The notes under the pieces were generated by a model. It saw only the letters and a list, made by a program, of their open reading frames with translations. It searched no databases and was not told where the DNA came from. 64,000 nucleotides of DNA, from NCBI RefSeq assembly GCF_029868385.1, contig NZ_JARWNX010000062.1, positions 372,001 through 436,000 of the forward strand, given 5' to 3'. A program made the position numbers and the translations under genes. Source of the stretch: Nocardia cyriacigeorgica (GTDB taxonomy: Bacteria; Actinomycetota; Actinomycetes; Mycobacteriales; Mycobacteriaceae). Each line of letters starts with the position of its first letter. The first letter of the stretch is position 1. Below, one piece after another: positions 1-8,433 of the stretch.

Positions 1-101
1 GAATGTCACCGTGAGGTTCACCGGAGTGGTCAGCGCGGCGTGGCGGACCGGACGTCCATGGGTCGTAGGCTGGCGGGCATGTTCTGGGTCCGCGAGCGCC
101 C

Positions 102-2396
102 GTGATGAGTGAGCAGCAGCTCGATCGGCGGTTCCGTGCGGCTGTGGCGGCGGCGGGTGCTGCCCGGCGATCCGATGTGCTGGTGGCGGCCGGGGTGAGT
201 GGGGCGGTGTGTCTCGAACTCTTCGAATCCCAGGTGACGAGCCGGCAGTTGGATCTGGCGGCGCGGCGGTTGGGGCGGGCGGGGCGGGGTTTCTACAGCA
301 TCGGGTCGTCGGGGCATGAGGGGAATGTGGTGCTCGCGGCGGCGACGCGGGTGGGTGATCCGGCGTTGCTGCATTACCGGTCGGGGGCGCTGTTCGTCCA
401 GCGGGAACGGCAGGTCGGTGGGCTGGATCCGGTGCGTGCGGTGCTGCTGGGTGTTGTTGCGGCGGCAGCTGATCCGATTTCCGGCGGTCGGCACAAGGTG
501 TTCGGGAGCAAGGCCGCGGGGATCATTCCGCAGACGTCCACCATCGCCTCGCATCTGCCGCGGGCGGTGGGGTTGGCGTTCGCCCTCGATCGTGGTGTGC
601 GGCTCGGGGTACCTCGGGAATGGCCGCCGGACGCGGTGGTGCTGTGCACCTTCGGTGACGCGTCCGCCAATCATTCCACCGCGACGGGCGCGATCAATAC
701 CGCCGTCCATACCGCGCATCTCGGCGTACCGATGCCGATCCTGTTCGTCTGCGAGGACAACGGTATCGGGATCAGTGTGCCGACCCCACCCGATTGGATC
801 GCCACCGCGTACGGTCGGCGGCCCGGCCTGCGTTATTTCACCGCCGACGGCTGCGATCTGCTCGACGCCCTCGCCGCCGCGTCCGACGCCGTGCGGTGGG
901 TGCGCGCCCACCGCGCTCCGGCGTTGCTGCGGCTGCGCACGGTCCGCCTCCTCGGCCATGCCGGTTCGGATGTCGAATCGGCCTACCGGGATGCTTCCGC
1001 GATCGCCACCGATCTGTCCCGCGATCCGGTCGCCGCGACCGCTCACCTGTTGATCACCGCCGGAGTCTGTACCCCGCAGGAGGTTCTGGCTCGGTACGAC
1101 GCGATCGGCGAGCGTGTCGCCGAGGTGGCAGAGCAGCTCTCGGACGCACCGAAACTCACCTCGGCGGAGGAGGTGACGGCCTCGCTTGCTCCGGCGAATC
1201 CAGACCGCGTGCGGGCCGATGTCCTGCGGGGCACACGCTCTTCGTCCCCCGGACCCGTCGCCGACACGAACTCGCTCACCGGATCGTCCGCGTCCCCGGC
1301 CGGTCTGCCGGAAACCGTTGGGCGGCAAAGCTGGTCGCACGGTTCCGGGTCGTCGAGTGCACCCGAACCGGTTCCGGTCACGCTGGCACAGAGCATCAAC
1401 CAGACGCTGCGTGCATTGTTGGCGCGCGATCGCGACGTTCTCGTGTTCGGTGAGGATGTGGGCCGCAAGGGCGGGGTGTACGGGGTCACGAAGGGATTGG
1501 GCAAGGAATTCGGTGCGCGGCGGGTGTTCGACACCTTGCTGGACGAGCAGAGCGTGCTGGGTACGGCGCTGGGTGCGGGCCTCGCCGGGTTCGTGCCGAT
1601 TCCCGAGATCCAGTACCTGGCCTACGTGCACAACGCGCTCGATCAACTGCGCGGCGAGGCGGCGACATTGCCGTTCTTCTCCGAGGGGCGCTACCGCAAT
1701 CCGATGGTGGTGCGCATCGCGGGGCTGGCGTATCAGAAGGGTTTCGGCGGTCATTTCCACAATGACAATTCCCTGGCCGCGCTGCGCGATATCCCCGGTC
1801 TCGTCGTCGCCGTGCCCGCACGCGCCGACGATGCCGCCGCACTGTTGCGCACTTGCGTATCCGCCGCTCGGGTGGACGGGCGAGTATGCGTGATCGTCGA
1901 GCCGATCGCCCTGTACCACACCCGTGACCTGCACGAACCCGATGACGAGGGGTGGCTGGCACCGGCCACCCCCGCCGAGCATGCGCCGATCGGCCGGGCC
2001 AGGATCTACGGCGATGGCACCGACCTCACCATCGTCACCTTCGGCAATGGGGTGCCGATGAGCTTGCGCGTGGCCCGTCGGCTCGCCGCACGCGGGATCG
2101 ACGCCCGTGTGCTCGATCTGCGCTGGCTGACCCCGCTCCCCCTCGACGACCTGCTCCATCACGCCGAAACCGGCCGCGTCCTCGTCGCCGATGAGACCCG
2201 CCGCAGCGGTGGTGTCTCGGAATCGGTGGTCACCGCGCTGGTCGATGCCGGATTCACCGGGCAGCTGGCCAGAGTCACCAGCGCCGATAGTTTCGTTCCC
2301 CTCGGCCCCGCCGCCACGACGGTCCTGCTGTCCGAACCGGCGATCGAGGCTGCGGCCATCCGCCTCGTCACCGGCGGGACCGCACAACCCCGCTGA
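102..2396 (+). CDS. fused E1 alpha/beta thiamine-diphosphate-dependent 2-oxoacid dehydrogenase
   Basis: The 764-residue protein joins both halves of an E1 2-oxoacid dehydrogenase (branched-chain/pyruvate type). Residues about 1-370 are the alpha-like, ThDP-binding half, with FGDASANHSTATGAIN near residue 185 as the GDx..N diphosphate/Mg motif. A proline/serine-rich linker spans about 375-420. Residues about 425-764 are the beta-like transketolase half (LVFGEDVGRKGGVYGVT, then PIPEIQYLAY). E1 decarboxylates the 2-oxoacid and passes the acyl group to a lipoyl E2; no E2 or E3 gene is nearby, so the substrate cannot be assigned. The start is GTG 102 or the adjacent ATG 105. A long reading frame on the opposite strand is a codon-bias shadow. 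Confidence 0.88.
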   Translation: MMSEQQLDRRFRAAVAAAGAARRSDVLVAAGVSGAVCLELFESQVTSRQLDLAARRLGRAGRGFYSIGSSGHEGNVVLAAATRVGDPALLHYRSGALFVQRERQVGGLDPVRAVLLGVVAAAADPISGGRHKVFGSKAAGIIPQTSTIASHLPRAVGLAFALDRGVRLGVPREWPPDAVVLCTFGDASANHSTATGAINTAVHTAHLGVPMPILFVCEDNGIGISVPTPPDWIATAYGRRPGLRYFTADGCDLLDALAAASDAVRWVRAHRAPALLRLRTVRLLGHAGSDVESAYRDASAIATDLSRDPVAATAHLLITAGVCTPQEVLARYDAIGERVAEVAEQLSDAPKLTSAEEVTASLAPANPDRVRADVLRGTRSSSPGPVADTNSLTGSSASPAGLPETVGRQSWSHGSGSSSAPEPVPVTLAQSINQTLRALLARDRDVLVFGEDVGRKGGVYGVTKGLGKEFGARRVFDTLLDEQSVLGTALGAGLAGFVPIPEIQYLAYVHNALDQLRGEAATLPFFSEGRYRNPMVVRIAGLAYQKGFGGHFHNDNSLAALRDIPGLVVAVPARADDAAALLRTCVSAARVDGRVCVIVEPIALYHTRDLHEPDDEGWLAPATPAEHAPIGRARIYGDGTDLTIVTFGNGVPMSLRVARRLAARGIDARVLDLRWLTPLPLDDLLHHAETGRVLVADETRRSGGVSESVVTALVDAGFTGQLARVTSADSFVPLGPAATTVLLSEPAIEAAAIRLVTGGTAQPR

Positions 2397-2583
2397 TCAG
2401 CACCCAGGCATCCGCGTCACCGAACAGACCCCGTGCCTACCGAGGTTCGGCGGCACCCCTGGCCGACTCGGGTGCGGTCCACCGCACGGTATCCGGACCT
2501 ATCCGATTGCGCCGATTCGGGATTCGCACCCGGCACGCGGGAAATACCCTGAACAAGGACAGCGAACCGCAGGAGGTACGCCC

Positions 2584-3057
2584 ATGACGACGATATCGAT
2601 GCTCGGCGAGGTACGACCGGAGCACGATCACCCCGACGACCTGGTACTTCTGCACTATCTACGCTCTTTCCGTCACCCGGTGCTCGAGGTGTGGGCGGCC
2701 TGCACCGAACCCCGTCAGATCGTGCGCTGGTTCGGCGCTGTCACGGGTACGGGCACCGATCTCGTCATCGACCCTCTCGACGGTCCGATACCGGGACCGT
2801 TGAAGGTGCACATCGAACGCTGCACTGCCCCGAACGAGCTGCTCGCCCGCGTGAACGGCAGCGGCCTGGAGCTACGGCTGAGCCAGGTCGGCGTGGTCAC
2901 CAACCTCGAGCTCGTCCGCCGCCACGTACCCCCGGTACAAACCACCGAGGTAGGCCCACGCTGGCAGTACCTACTCGACCGTTTCACCGCCTACCTCGAG
3001 GGACAGCCGACGCCCCACTGGCTCGACTACACCGATCTGGCGAGCGAATACCACTGA
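2584..3057 (+). CDS. SRPBCC/AHSA1-like domain protein
   Basis: A 157-residue protein. The segment RSFRHPVLEVWAACTEPRQI followed by VRWFG matches the N-terminal strand-helix of SRPBCC (START-like) proteins, in which a hydrophobic pocket binds a lipid or other ligand. The C-terminal part departs from typical AHSA1 proteins and ends in a long helix and a WLDYTDLASEYH tail. The start at ATG 2584 is set by a strong AGGAGG-type ribosome binding site 7 nt upstream. It lies 187 bp behind the E1 gene on the same strand, so co-transcription is possible but not shown. The ligand and role are unknown. Confidence 0.72.
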   Translation: MTTISMLGEVRPEHDHPDDLVLLHYLRSFRHPVLEVWAACTEPRQIVRWFGAVTGTGTDLVIDPLDGPIPGPLKVHIERCTAPNELLARVNGSGLELRLSQVGVVTNLELVRRHVPPVQTTEVGPRWQYLLDRFTAYLEGQPTPHWLDYTDLASEYH

Positions 3058-3127
3058 CCGGCGCCAGCAATCGACACCATCCGACCCGCGCGTACCCGCC
3101 GACATTCGTCAACCAACACATCGAATC

Positions 3128-3151
3128 CTCGACGCCCCCAACTCCGTCGAG
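3128..3151 (+). terminator. candidate hairpin after the SRPBCC gene
   Basis: CTCGACG at 3128-3134 pairs with CGTCGAG at 3145-3151 across a 10-nt loop, 70 nt after the stop at 3057. There is no U tract, as is common in high-GC actinobacteria. A second short dyad, TCGACGT/ACGTCGA, lies at 3213-3229. Function as a terminator is inferred from position. Confidence 0.35.
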
Positions 3152-3311
3152 TGGTACCTGGCTGCGGCATTTCGCGAGTAGCCCACGCTGTCAGGTGCCA
3201 CTCGCCGACACGTCGACGTTGGACGTCGAACGCGCGCTCGTGTCACGGTGCGCGTTGATGGGGACGGCAGCAGGGGGACGTGGCGGGAGGGCTATCGATG
3301 CCGCTACGAAA

Positions 3312-3980
3312 TCAGTGCGATTCGCGACTACCTCGGGCACTGAGTCTGCGGATCGGCCCGATCAGCGACCGGTAGATCGGGCGCACCACGCGGCCGGGGA
3401 GATAGCGCTGGCGCTCCTCTTCCCAGACTCTTGCCCGTGGATGTGCGGCGAGGGGGGACCAGCGGTCGGGGATGGGGGGTTCGGTGGTGTGGAATTCGAT
3501 GCGGCAGAGGTGTTTTGTGTTGATGAAGCCGTATTGGTGGGGGCTGACCAAGCGGACGGGGGCGCCGTGGTCGCTGTCGAGGGGGTGGCCGTCGAGGTGG
3601 TCGGCGATGAGGACGTCGGCGGCGGTGGCATCGTCGAGGAGCACGATGGATCGGAAGCCGTCGAGGCCTTCGAATACGACGTGGCTGATCGACGCTCCCG
3701 GCTCGAGCAGCGGTTGGACGAGCGTGCGATAGATGGTCGCGAAGGAGACACCTTCCCACCGCAGGTCGGTGGCCGACCAGCCTGCGACGCAATGGAAGTC
3801 GGCGCGCACCTCGTGCCGTGGAAGGGTTTCCAGGTCGGCCACGGGCAGAGTAATCGGCTCGGTGAGAGGTCCGGCGATCTCGATCACGGGGTCGGCGGGG
3901 ATATCCGGCGGTGGGTGGTGGAGGTGGGTACCGAAGCGCGGAAATCCGTCGACGGCGCGTTGGCCCGGGGGAAGTGTCAT
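3312..3980 (-). CDS. molybdopterin-dependent oxidoreductase, sulfite-oxidase-like fold
   Basis: The 222-residue protein is the molybdopterin-binding core of the sulfite oxidase superfamily. DFHCVAGW carries Cys64, the expected Mo-ligand cysteine, and the segments WEGVSFATI and HGAPVRLVSPHQYGF follow in the usual order. It lacks a heme domain, a dimerisation domain and a signal peptide, so it resembles the short YedY/YuiH-type cytoplasmic members. The start ATG at 3980 is preceded by GGAG at a 7-nt spacing. Reading could continue upstream in frame, but that extension is low in quality. Upstream at 3996-4009 is a perfect palindrome that may be its operator. The substrate and electron partner are unknown. 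Confidence 0.82.
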   Translation of the reverse strand: MTLPPGQRAVDGFPRFGTHLHHPPPDIPADPVIEIAGPLTEPITLPVADLETLPRHEVRADFHCVAGWSATDLRWEGVSFATIYRTLVQPLLEPGASISHVVFEGLDGFRSIVLLDDATAADVLIADHLDGHPLDSDHGAPVRLVSPHQYGFINTKHLCRIEFHTTEPPIPDRWSPLAAHPRARVWEEERQRYLPGRVVRPIYRSLIGPIRRLSARGSRESH

Positions 3981-3995
3981 GTCGATGCTCCATCC

Positions 3996-4009
3996 ATACG
4001 GTGCCGTAT
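3996..4009. promoter_or_regulatory. palindromic operator candidate upstream of the molybdopterin oxidoreductase
   Basis: ATACGGTGCCGTAT is a perfect 14-bp palindrome (ATACGG-TG-CCGTAT) placed 16 bp before the start codon at 3980. Its form and position suit a TetR-type repressor site. No TetR gene is adjacent; the nearest regulator is the MerR-type gene at 4212-4976. Confidence 0.45.
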
Positions 4010-4211
4010 ATGATAGGAAGACTACTCCGTGATCAACGGGCCGTCGAGCAGCTCCGAGCCGTCGATGGTGGTCGACGGCCAGAGAGTTCGATGAGTCGGT
4101 GCCGTCGCTGCTCACTCGCCGTGAACAGCGGTGGTGCCACCGCCGCGCACCTACCGCCTGTAGTGGTCGTGGCACCGCCCCCACTGCCGTGCACAGGCAC
4201 GACCCGGGAAT

Positions 4212-4976
4212 CTACTGACGGCGATCGGCTCCTTCGACAGCCGGGAAACCCGACTGGGCGGACTCGAGCATGACGAGGTAGCTGTCGAGCTGAGCCGCGC
4301 CCGCGAGAAGATTGCGGCTGCGGCGAGACAGCCGGTCCTGCCATGCGTCGAGGAAGACGGCCAGCGCTTGCGCACCTCCCGCCTCGCGCAGCTGATCGAG
4401 AAACTGGGCCACCTGCGACAGCTGATATCCGCCCTGCCGCAATTGACGTGCGATCTCGGCGTCACGCACGCAGTCGGGTCCGTACACGCGATAGCCCGTC
4501 GCCCGATCGCGTTCGGGGCGCAGGATGCCCTCGGCCTCCCAGGTGCGCAACGTCGCCGGGTGCACGCCGATGCGGCGCGCGAGTTCGCCGACGGTCAGCG
4601 GCCGGCCGGAAGCAGACGGTGTCGCGACCGAGAGGGCGCCGAGGGCCGCGGCGACCTCGGTGCGGGTGTCGCGTTCGGCGAGCAGCGCGACGTGTGCGGC
4701 GTCGATGAGCCGATAGGCGGAGTCGGTGTCGCCACGGTGGGTCGCGCGCATGATGGCTATGGCCCGCTGATGGCCGTGCCCACCGCGCAAGGCGAGGAAG
4801 GCGCGCAGAGCCTGCGCGTGCAGTGGGGTGTAGCGGCGGTATCCGGTCTCGCTGCGGTCGGTCGGCGGGAGGACGCCCGCCTCGTCATAGTTGCGGACCG
4901 CCTGGGCGGACAATCCGTGTTCACGGGCGAGGTCGATGGGTCGCAGCGCGCACCTCCGTTTGAAGCTTTCGGCCAC
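4212..4976 (-). CDS. tandem-MerR (TioE-like) transcriptional regulator
   Basis: A 254-residue protein with two complete MerR winged-helix segments: residues about 11-75 (LAREHGLSAQAVRNYDEAGV then GYRRYT) and about 127-195 (VGELARRIGVHPATLRTWEAEG then GYRVYG). Single-chain proteins with duplicated MerR domains are known as TioE-family regulators. The second half ends in a helical segment, with no cysteine-based metal or redox sensor visible. The GTG start at 4976 lies 84 bp from the divergently transcribed erythromycin-esterase gene, and a dyad lies between them. Local control of that esterase is the natural inference. Confidence 0.85.
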   Translation of the reverse strand: MAESFKRRCALRPIDLAREHGLSAQAVRNYDEAGVLPPTDRSETGYRRYTPLHAQALRAFLALRGGHGHQRAIAIMRATHRGDTDSAYRLIDAAHVALLAERDTRTEVAAALGALSVATPSASGRPLTVGELARRIGVHPATLRTWEAEGILRPERDRATGYRVYGPDCVRDAEIARQLRQGGYQLSQVAQFLDQLREAGGAQALAVFLDAWQDRLSRRSRNLLAGAAQLDSYLVMLESAQSGFPAVEGADRRQ

Positions 4977-5011
4977 GAAAGGCAGGTGATTCTCGTGGAA
5001 GTTTCACTCGA

Positions 5012-5035
5012 ACCTTCAACGATACTGTCGAAGGT
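5012..5035. promoter_or_regulatory. MerR-type operator dyad between regulator and esterase genes
   Basis: ACCTTC at 5012-5017 and GAAGGT at 5030-5035 form a perfect inverted repeat separated by 12 bp. It lies in the divergent intergenic region between the tandem-MerR gene and the esterase. It is the only strong dyad there and has the arm/spacer form of MerR-family binding sites. Confidence 0.55.
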
Positions 5036-5060
5036 AGTTCCTTCCGAGAGAGGTCTTTGC

Positions 5061-6278
5061 ATGTCCACTGCCACATCCTTGCGCGAGATCGGCCGCCAAC
5101 TCGACGACACGCAGACCCTGGGCCGGGTCATCGATGAACTGCTCGCCGCGCGCACCGAGCCGCTGACCGTGCTCGCACTCGGCGAACCGACCCATGGAAT
5201 CGCCGCGTTCCCACTGCTACGCAACGAAATCCTCGGATACCTGGTCGAGCGCGGGTTCCGGTCGATCGTGCTGGAGACCGACTTCTTCGCCGCCTCCGTG
5301 GTCGACGATTACGTGAACGGAGGTGCCGGTGAGATCGATACGGTGCTGGCGACCGGGTTCAGCCACAGCTTCGGCGCCGTCCCCGGCAACCGCGAACTCG
5401 TCGCATGGCTCCGCGAACACAATGCCGGGCGCGCTCTGCAGGATCGGGTGCGTTTCTACGGTTTCGACTCGCCGGGCGATCAATCCGATATACCGAGCCC
5501 GCGACCAGCACTCCGCATGGTCGCCGACTACCTGCCCGCGGCCCAGCGCCCGGCATCGGTGCGCGATCTGGAGGCATTGCTCGGCGACGACGCCGACTGG
5601 ACCGACCAGGCAGCGCTCTACGATCCGACGGCCTCCATCGGCGCCTCGGATCGTGCTCGCGACCTGCGCATCGTCGCCGACGACCTCGCCAGTGCACTGC
5701 GTCGCGCCGCACCCGGCCTTCGCCGCGAGGACCCGACCGGCTACGACCGCGCCCTCGCTCACGCGCGCACAGCGCAGGGCCTGCTGCGCTATCACGCTGC
5801 CATGGCGAGTTCCGCGCCCGACCGCATCGCACAACTGCTCAGCGTGCGCGCCGAGATGATGGCCGAGAACCTGCACGCGATCATCGCCGCGGAGCAGCAC
5901 CGAGGGCCGAGTCTGGTGTTCGCGCACAACGTCCACCTCCAGCCCGCGGTGTCCACGATGACGATCGGCGCGGACGAAGTCGGTTGGGGTAGCGCCGGTG
6001 CGCTGGTCCGACTCACCCTCGGCGCGCGCTATGCATTCGTCGCGACCGACGCCAACCCACACAGCGAGCCGGACACCCTCCAAGGAGTGCTCGCGGAGGC
6101 GACCACCCGCCGCGCGCTGTTCCCGGCACCGGCCCCACGCACCGCACTCGACCCATCGATCGGCGCGGGCGCACCGATCGTCCCCGGTCACATCCCGCTG
6201 GCCCCGGCAGATCTCGACGGCGCCGACGCGGTCATTTTTATCGCGGACACCGACGGGACACGGGTCCAGTACTGGTAG
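5061..6278 (+). CDS. erythromycin esterase family protein
   Basis: A 405-residue member of the erythromycin esterase (EreA/EreB/EreC-like) superfamily. The family's catalytic and acidic residues are visible: ALGEPTHG with Glu42 and His45, VLETDF with Glu72, and FAHNVHL with His289. Characterised members hydrolyse the macrolactone ester of 14-membered macrolides, but many chromosomal homologues act on other or unknown substrates. Resistance is therefore possible, not shown. ATG 5061 is preceded by AGAGG. It is divergent from the tandem-MerR gene, suggesting ligand-inducible expression, and convergent with the alpha/beta hydrolase across a long hairpin. Confidence 0.87.
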   Translation: MSTATSLREIGRQLDDTQTLGRVIDELLAARTEPLTVLALGEPTHGIAAFPLLRNEILGYLVERGFRSIVLETDFFAASVVDDYVNGGAGEIDTVLATGFSHSFGAVPGNRELVAWLREHNAGRALQDRVRFYGFDSPGDQSDIPSPRPALRMVADYLPAAQRPASVRDLEALLGDDADWTDQAALYDPTASIGASDRARDLRIVADDLASALRRAAPGLRREDPTGYDRALAHARTAQGLLRYHAAMASSAPDRIAQLLSVRAEMMAENLHAIIAAEQHRGPSLVFAHNVHLQPAVSTMTIGADEVGWGSAGALVRLTLGARYAFVATDANPHSEPDTLQGVLAEATTRRALFPAPAPRTALDPSIGAGAPIVPGHIPLAPADLDGADAVIFIADTDGTRVQYW

Positions 6279-6317
6279 CGGCATCCGATGTCGGCAAACG
6301 CACCATGCTGATGAACC

Positions 6318-6388
6318 TGCACACCCCTCGACGGCCCGGCCGGAGCGCGCTCGACACCCGAGTGCGCGCCGCTGGGCCGTGGTGTGCA
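6318..6388. terminator. bidirectional terminator between convergent genes
   Basis: TGCACACC (6318-6325) and ACGGCCC (6331-6337) pair with GGGCCGT (6374-6380) and GGTGTGCA (6381-6388), giving a 15-bp stem with one 5-nt bulge and a further imperfect inner stem. It sits between the convergent esterase stop (6278) and hydrolase stop (6462). Confidence 0.6.
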
Positions 6389-6461
6389 CCCGTAGTCAAC
6401 GGTCACGCCTGACGATACGGCGCGGCCCGGCCACCCCACCCGAGCAGTTCCGCGGGGTCGC

Positions 6462-7463
6462 CTACACCGAATCCACCCGATTCCCGGCGAACGCCCCCAC
6501 CACACCCAGGTGCGCGACACTCCCGAGCAGGAAGGTGTTCACCGCTTCGGCACGCTCCAACTGCACGAGATGCCCCGCGCCGTCGATCTTTTCGACCGTG
6601 CGGAGATCGGTGACATGGGCGCGCATGGTATCGAGCGGGTCGCGGCCGCTGAAACCCTCCATATCGGGGTCGTTCTCGCCGTAGACGAAATACACCGGGA
6701 CGGTCACGGCGACACCGGCGTAATCGGCGGTGAGTTCCCAGTTGCGGTCGATGGCGCGGTACCAGCTCAGCCCACCAGCGAAGCCGGTGCGTTCGAATTC
6801 GGTGGCGAGAGTGTCGAATTCGTCGGTCGACAGCCAGGTCCACGGCAGCGGGGGCGCTTCCGGGAGCGCATCGAGGTAGCCGATGCCCGGCGGGTTCCGC
6901 CAGGTGTCGAGGTAGTGGTAGTCGCCGCTGAGCGCGTAGTACACCCGGGACAGGAATTCCCGCGGACGAGCCGCCAGCGCGGCATCGGCGATACCGGGCT
7001 CCCGAAAATACTCCAGGTGCAGGAAGTGCTTCTCCGCCATCCGCGCCCACAGCTGCGAGGGCATGCGTGGCGGGCGCGGTGTGAACGGGTTGTTCAGGAT
7101 CACCAGACCGCGCACCCGCTGCGGCGCCCGCAACGCCAGTTCCCACAGCAGTGCGGCACCGAAATCCAGGCCGACGAAGACCGCCTGTTCCGCGCCGAGA
7201 TCGTCGAGGAGGGCGAGCAGATCACCGATCACCGCCTCGTTCGTGTAGGCGTCCACCTCGCCGGGAACATCGCTGCGCCCGTATCCACGCATATCCGGCG
7301 CCACAGCGCGGAACCCGGCCTGCGCCACGGCTGCCATCTGGTGATGCCAGACGAACCAGGTGTGCGGGAAGCCGTGGCAGAACACCACCGGGTACCCCTC
7401 CCCCTGCTCGGCGACGTGCAGCCGCACACCGTTCGCCGCGACGAACCGATGGGTCACTTCCAT
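6462..7463 (-). CDS. alpha/beta hydrolase, epoxide-hydrolase-like
   Basis: The 333-residue protein has the alpha/beta hydrolase layout. HGFPHTWFVWHHQ at about residues 30-42 is the oxyanion-hole region. VGLDFGAALLWE has Asp100 in the nucleophile-elbow position, as in epoxide hydrolases and haloalkane dehalogenases. An acid lies in YGENDPDMEG, and the catalytic His is in GAGHLVQLE at about 298. Asp as nucleophile and HGFP favour an epoxide hydrolase. The ATG at 7463 has GGGAGG 5 nt upstream, which rejects the in-frame start 24 nt earlier. It is divergent from the SDR gene, with a KstR-type box between them. Confidence 0.82.
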   Translation of the reverse strand: MEVTHRFVAANGVRLHVAEQGEGYPVVFCHGFPHTWFVWHHQMAAVAQAGFRAVAPDMRGYGRSDVPGEVDAYTNEAVIGDLLALLDDLGAEQAVFVGLDFGAALLWELALRAPQRVRGLVILNNPFTPRPPRMPSQLWARMAEKHFLHLEYFREPGIADAALAARPREFLSRVYYALSGDYHYLDTWRNPPGIGYLDALPEAPPLPWTWLSTDEFDTLATEFERTGFAGGLSWYRAIDRNWELTADYAGVAVTVPVYFVYGENDPDMEGFSGRDPLDTMRAHVTDLRTVEKIDGAGHLVQLERAEAVNTFLLGSVAHLGVVGAFAGNRVDSV

Positions 7464-7479
7464 GACTACCTCCCAGGAG

Positions 7480-7493
7480 TGGAACACGTTTCA
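7480..7493. promoter_or_regulatory. KstR-type box (TnnAACnnGTTnnA)
   Basis: TGGAACACGTTTCA matches every fixed position of the published KstR consensus TnnAACnnGTTnnA. KstR is the TetR-family repressor of steroid catabolism in mycobacteria and rhodococci. The site lies midway between the divergent hydrolase (start 7463) and SDR (start 7518). A -10-like TAATGT follows at 7503-7508, nine bases before the SDR GTG. Confidence 0.55.
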
Positions 7494-7517
7494 GTTTCAC
7501 GGTAATGTCCCGGGATC

Positions 7518-8372
7518 GTGAGCGGAATACCTCCAGTACTGACCGGCCGCGTCGCGGTGGTCACCGGAGCCAGTCGTGGTATCGGCAAGGGCATCGCGCT
7601 CGAACTCGGTGCGGCGGGTGCGACGGTGTACGTCACCGGACGGACCACCACGCCCGGACACCTGCCCGGCACAGTGCACGAGACCGCCACCGAGATCGAC
7701 GCGCTCGGCGGCACCGGCATCCCCTATATCTGCGATCACCGCGACGACGACGCGGTGCGGCGCCTGTTCGAGAGGGTGCGCGATGAGCAGGGCAGGCTCG
7801 ATGTGCTGGTGAACAATGTCTACAACTCCCCCGCCTCGGTCCCCTGGTTGGGCAAACCCTTCTGGGAGGTGCCGCCTTCGGCCTGGGACGAGAGCTTCGA
7901 TATCGGCGTGCGCTCGCATTACGCGGCGAGTGTGTTCGCCGCACCGCTGCTGCGGGAGACTCAGGGGCTGATCGTCAATATCTCCTCACCCGGCGCCGGT
8001 CGGCATCGGCACAATGTCGTCTACGGCGTCGCCAAGGCCGCGGTGGATCGGATGACCGCGGATATGGCCGAGGAAATCGCGGAGGCGGGCGTCACGGTGG
8101 TATCGCTGTGGCCGGGCATCGTGAATACCGAGCTGCTGCAAATGGTTCCCGCCGACGCCGACGGCAACCGGGTGGTCACATTGCCCGGCGTGGGTACCTT
8201 CGACCTCAACACCGCCGAGACACCGCGTTTCCCGGGCCGGGCGGTCGCGGCGCTGGCCGCCGACCCCGACCGGCAGCGCCGCACGGGTCGCCCGTGGCGT
8301 GTTGCCGACCTCGCCGAGGAGTACGGATTCACCGATATCGACGGTCGCGTACCGCGCGTCGAGGAGCACTGA
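7518..8372 (+). CDS. short-chain dehydrogenase/reductase (SDR), DHRS1-like
   Basis: A 284-residue classical SDR. TGASRGIG at 16-23 is the Rossmann cofactor motif, NNVYN near 99-103 stands for the usual NNAG, Ser156/157 lie in VNISSPG, and the catalytic YxxxK is Tyr169-Lys173 (YGVAK). The VNN-VY variation and the insertion after it resemble DHRS1-like proteins. The GTG start at 7518 has no clear Shine-Dalgarno sequence. TAATGT nine bases upstream would put the transcript end at or near the start codon. The divergent hydrolase and the intervening KstR-like box suggest a role in steroid or related lipid metabolism (inference). Confidence 0.85.
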   Translation: MSGIPPVLTGRVAVVTGASRGIGKGIALELGAAGATVYVTGRTTTPGHLPGTVHETATEIDALGGTGIPYICDHRDDDAVRRLFERVRDEQGRLDVLVNNVYNSPASVPWLGKPFWEVPPSAWDESFDIGVRSHYAASVFAAPLLRETQGLIVNISSPGAGRHRHNVVYGVAKAAVDRMTADMAEEIAEAGVTVVSLWPGIVNTELLQMVPADADGNRVVTLPGVGTFDLNTAETPRFPGRAVAALAADPDRQRRTGRPWRVADLAEEYGFTDIDGRVPRVEEH

Positions 8373-8433
8373 TCACGCAGCGACCACCAGCCTCGGTGCG
8401 CCCCCGACTCCGGAGTCAGTAGGGTCGACCGTT

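Noticed and set aside
30-2387. 785-codon open frame on the minus strand
   Set aside because: It lies antisense to the E1 gene, is Arg/Gly/His-rich without domains, and follows from high-GC third positions on the real strand.
2691-4013. 440-codon plus-strand frame spanning the SRPBCC gene and the molybdopterin enzyme
   Set aside because: It overlaps two well-supported genes and shows no protein motif.
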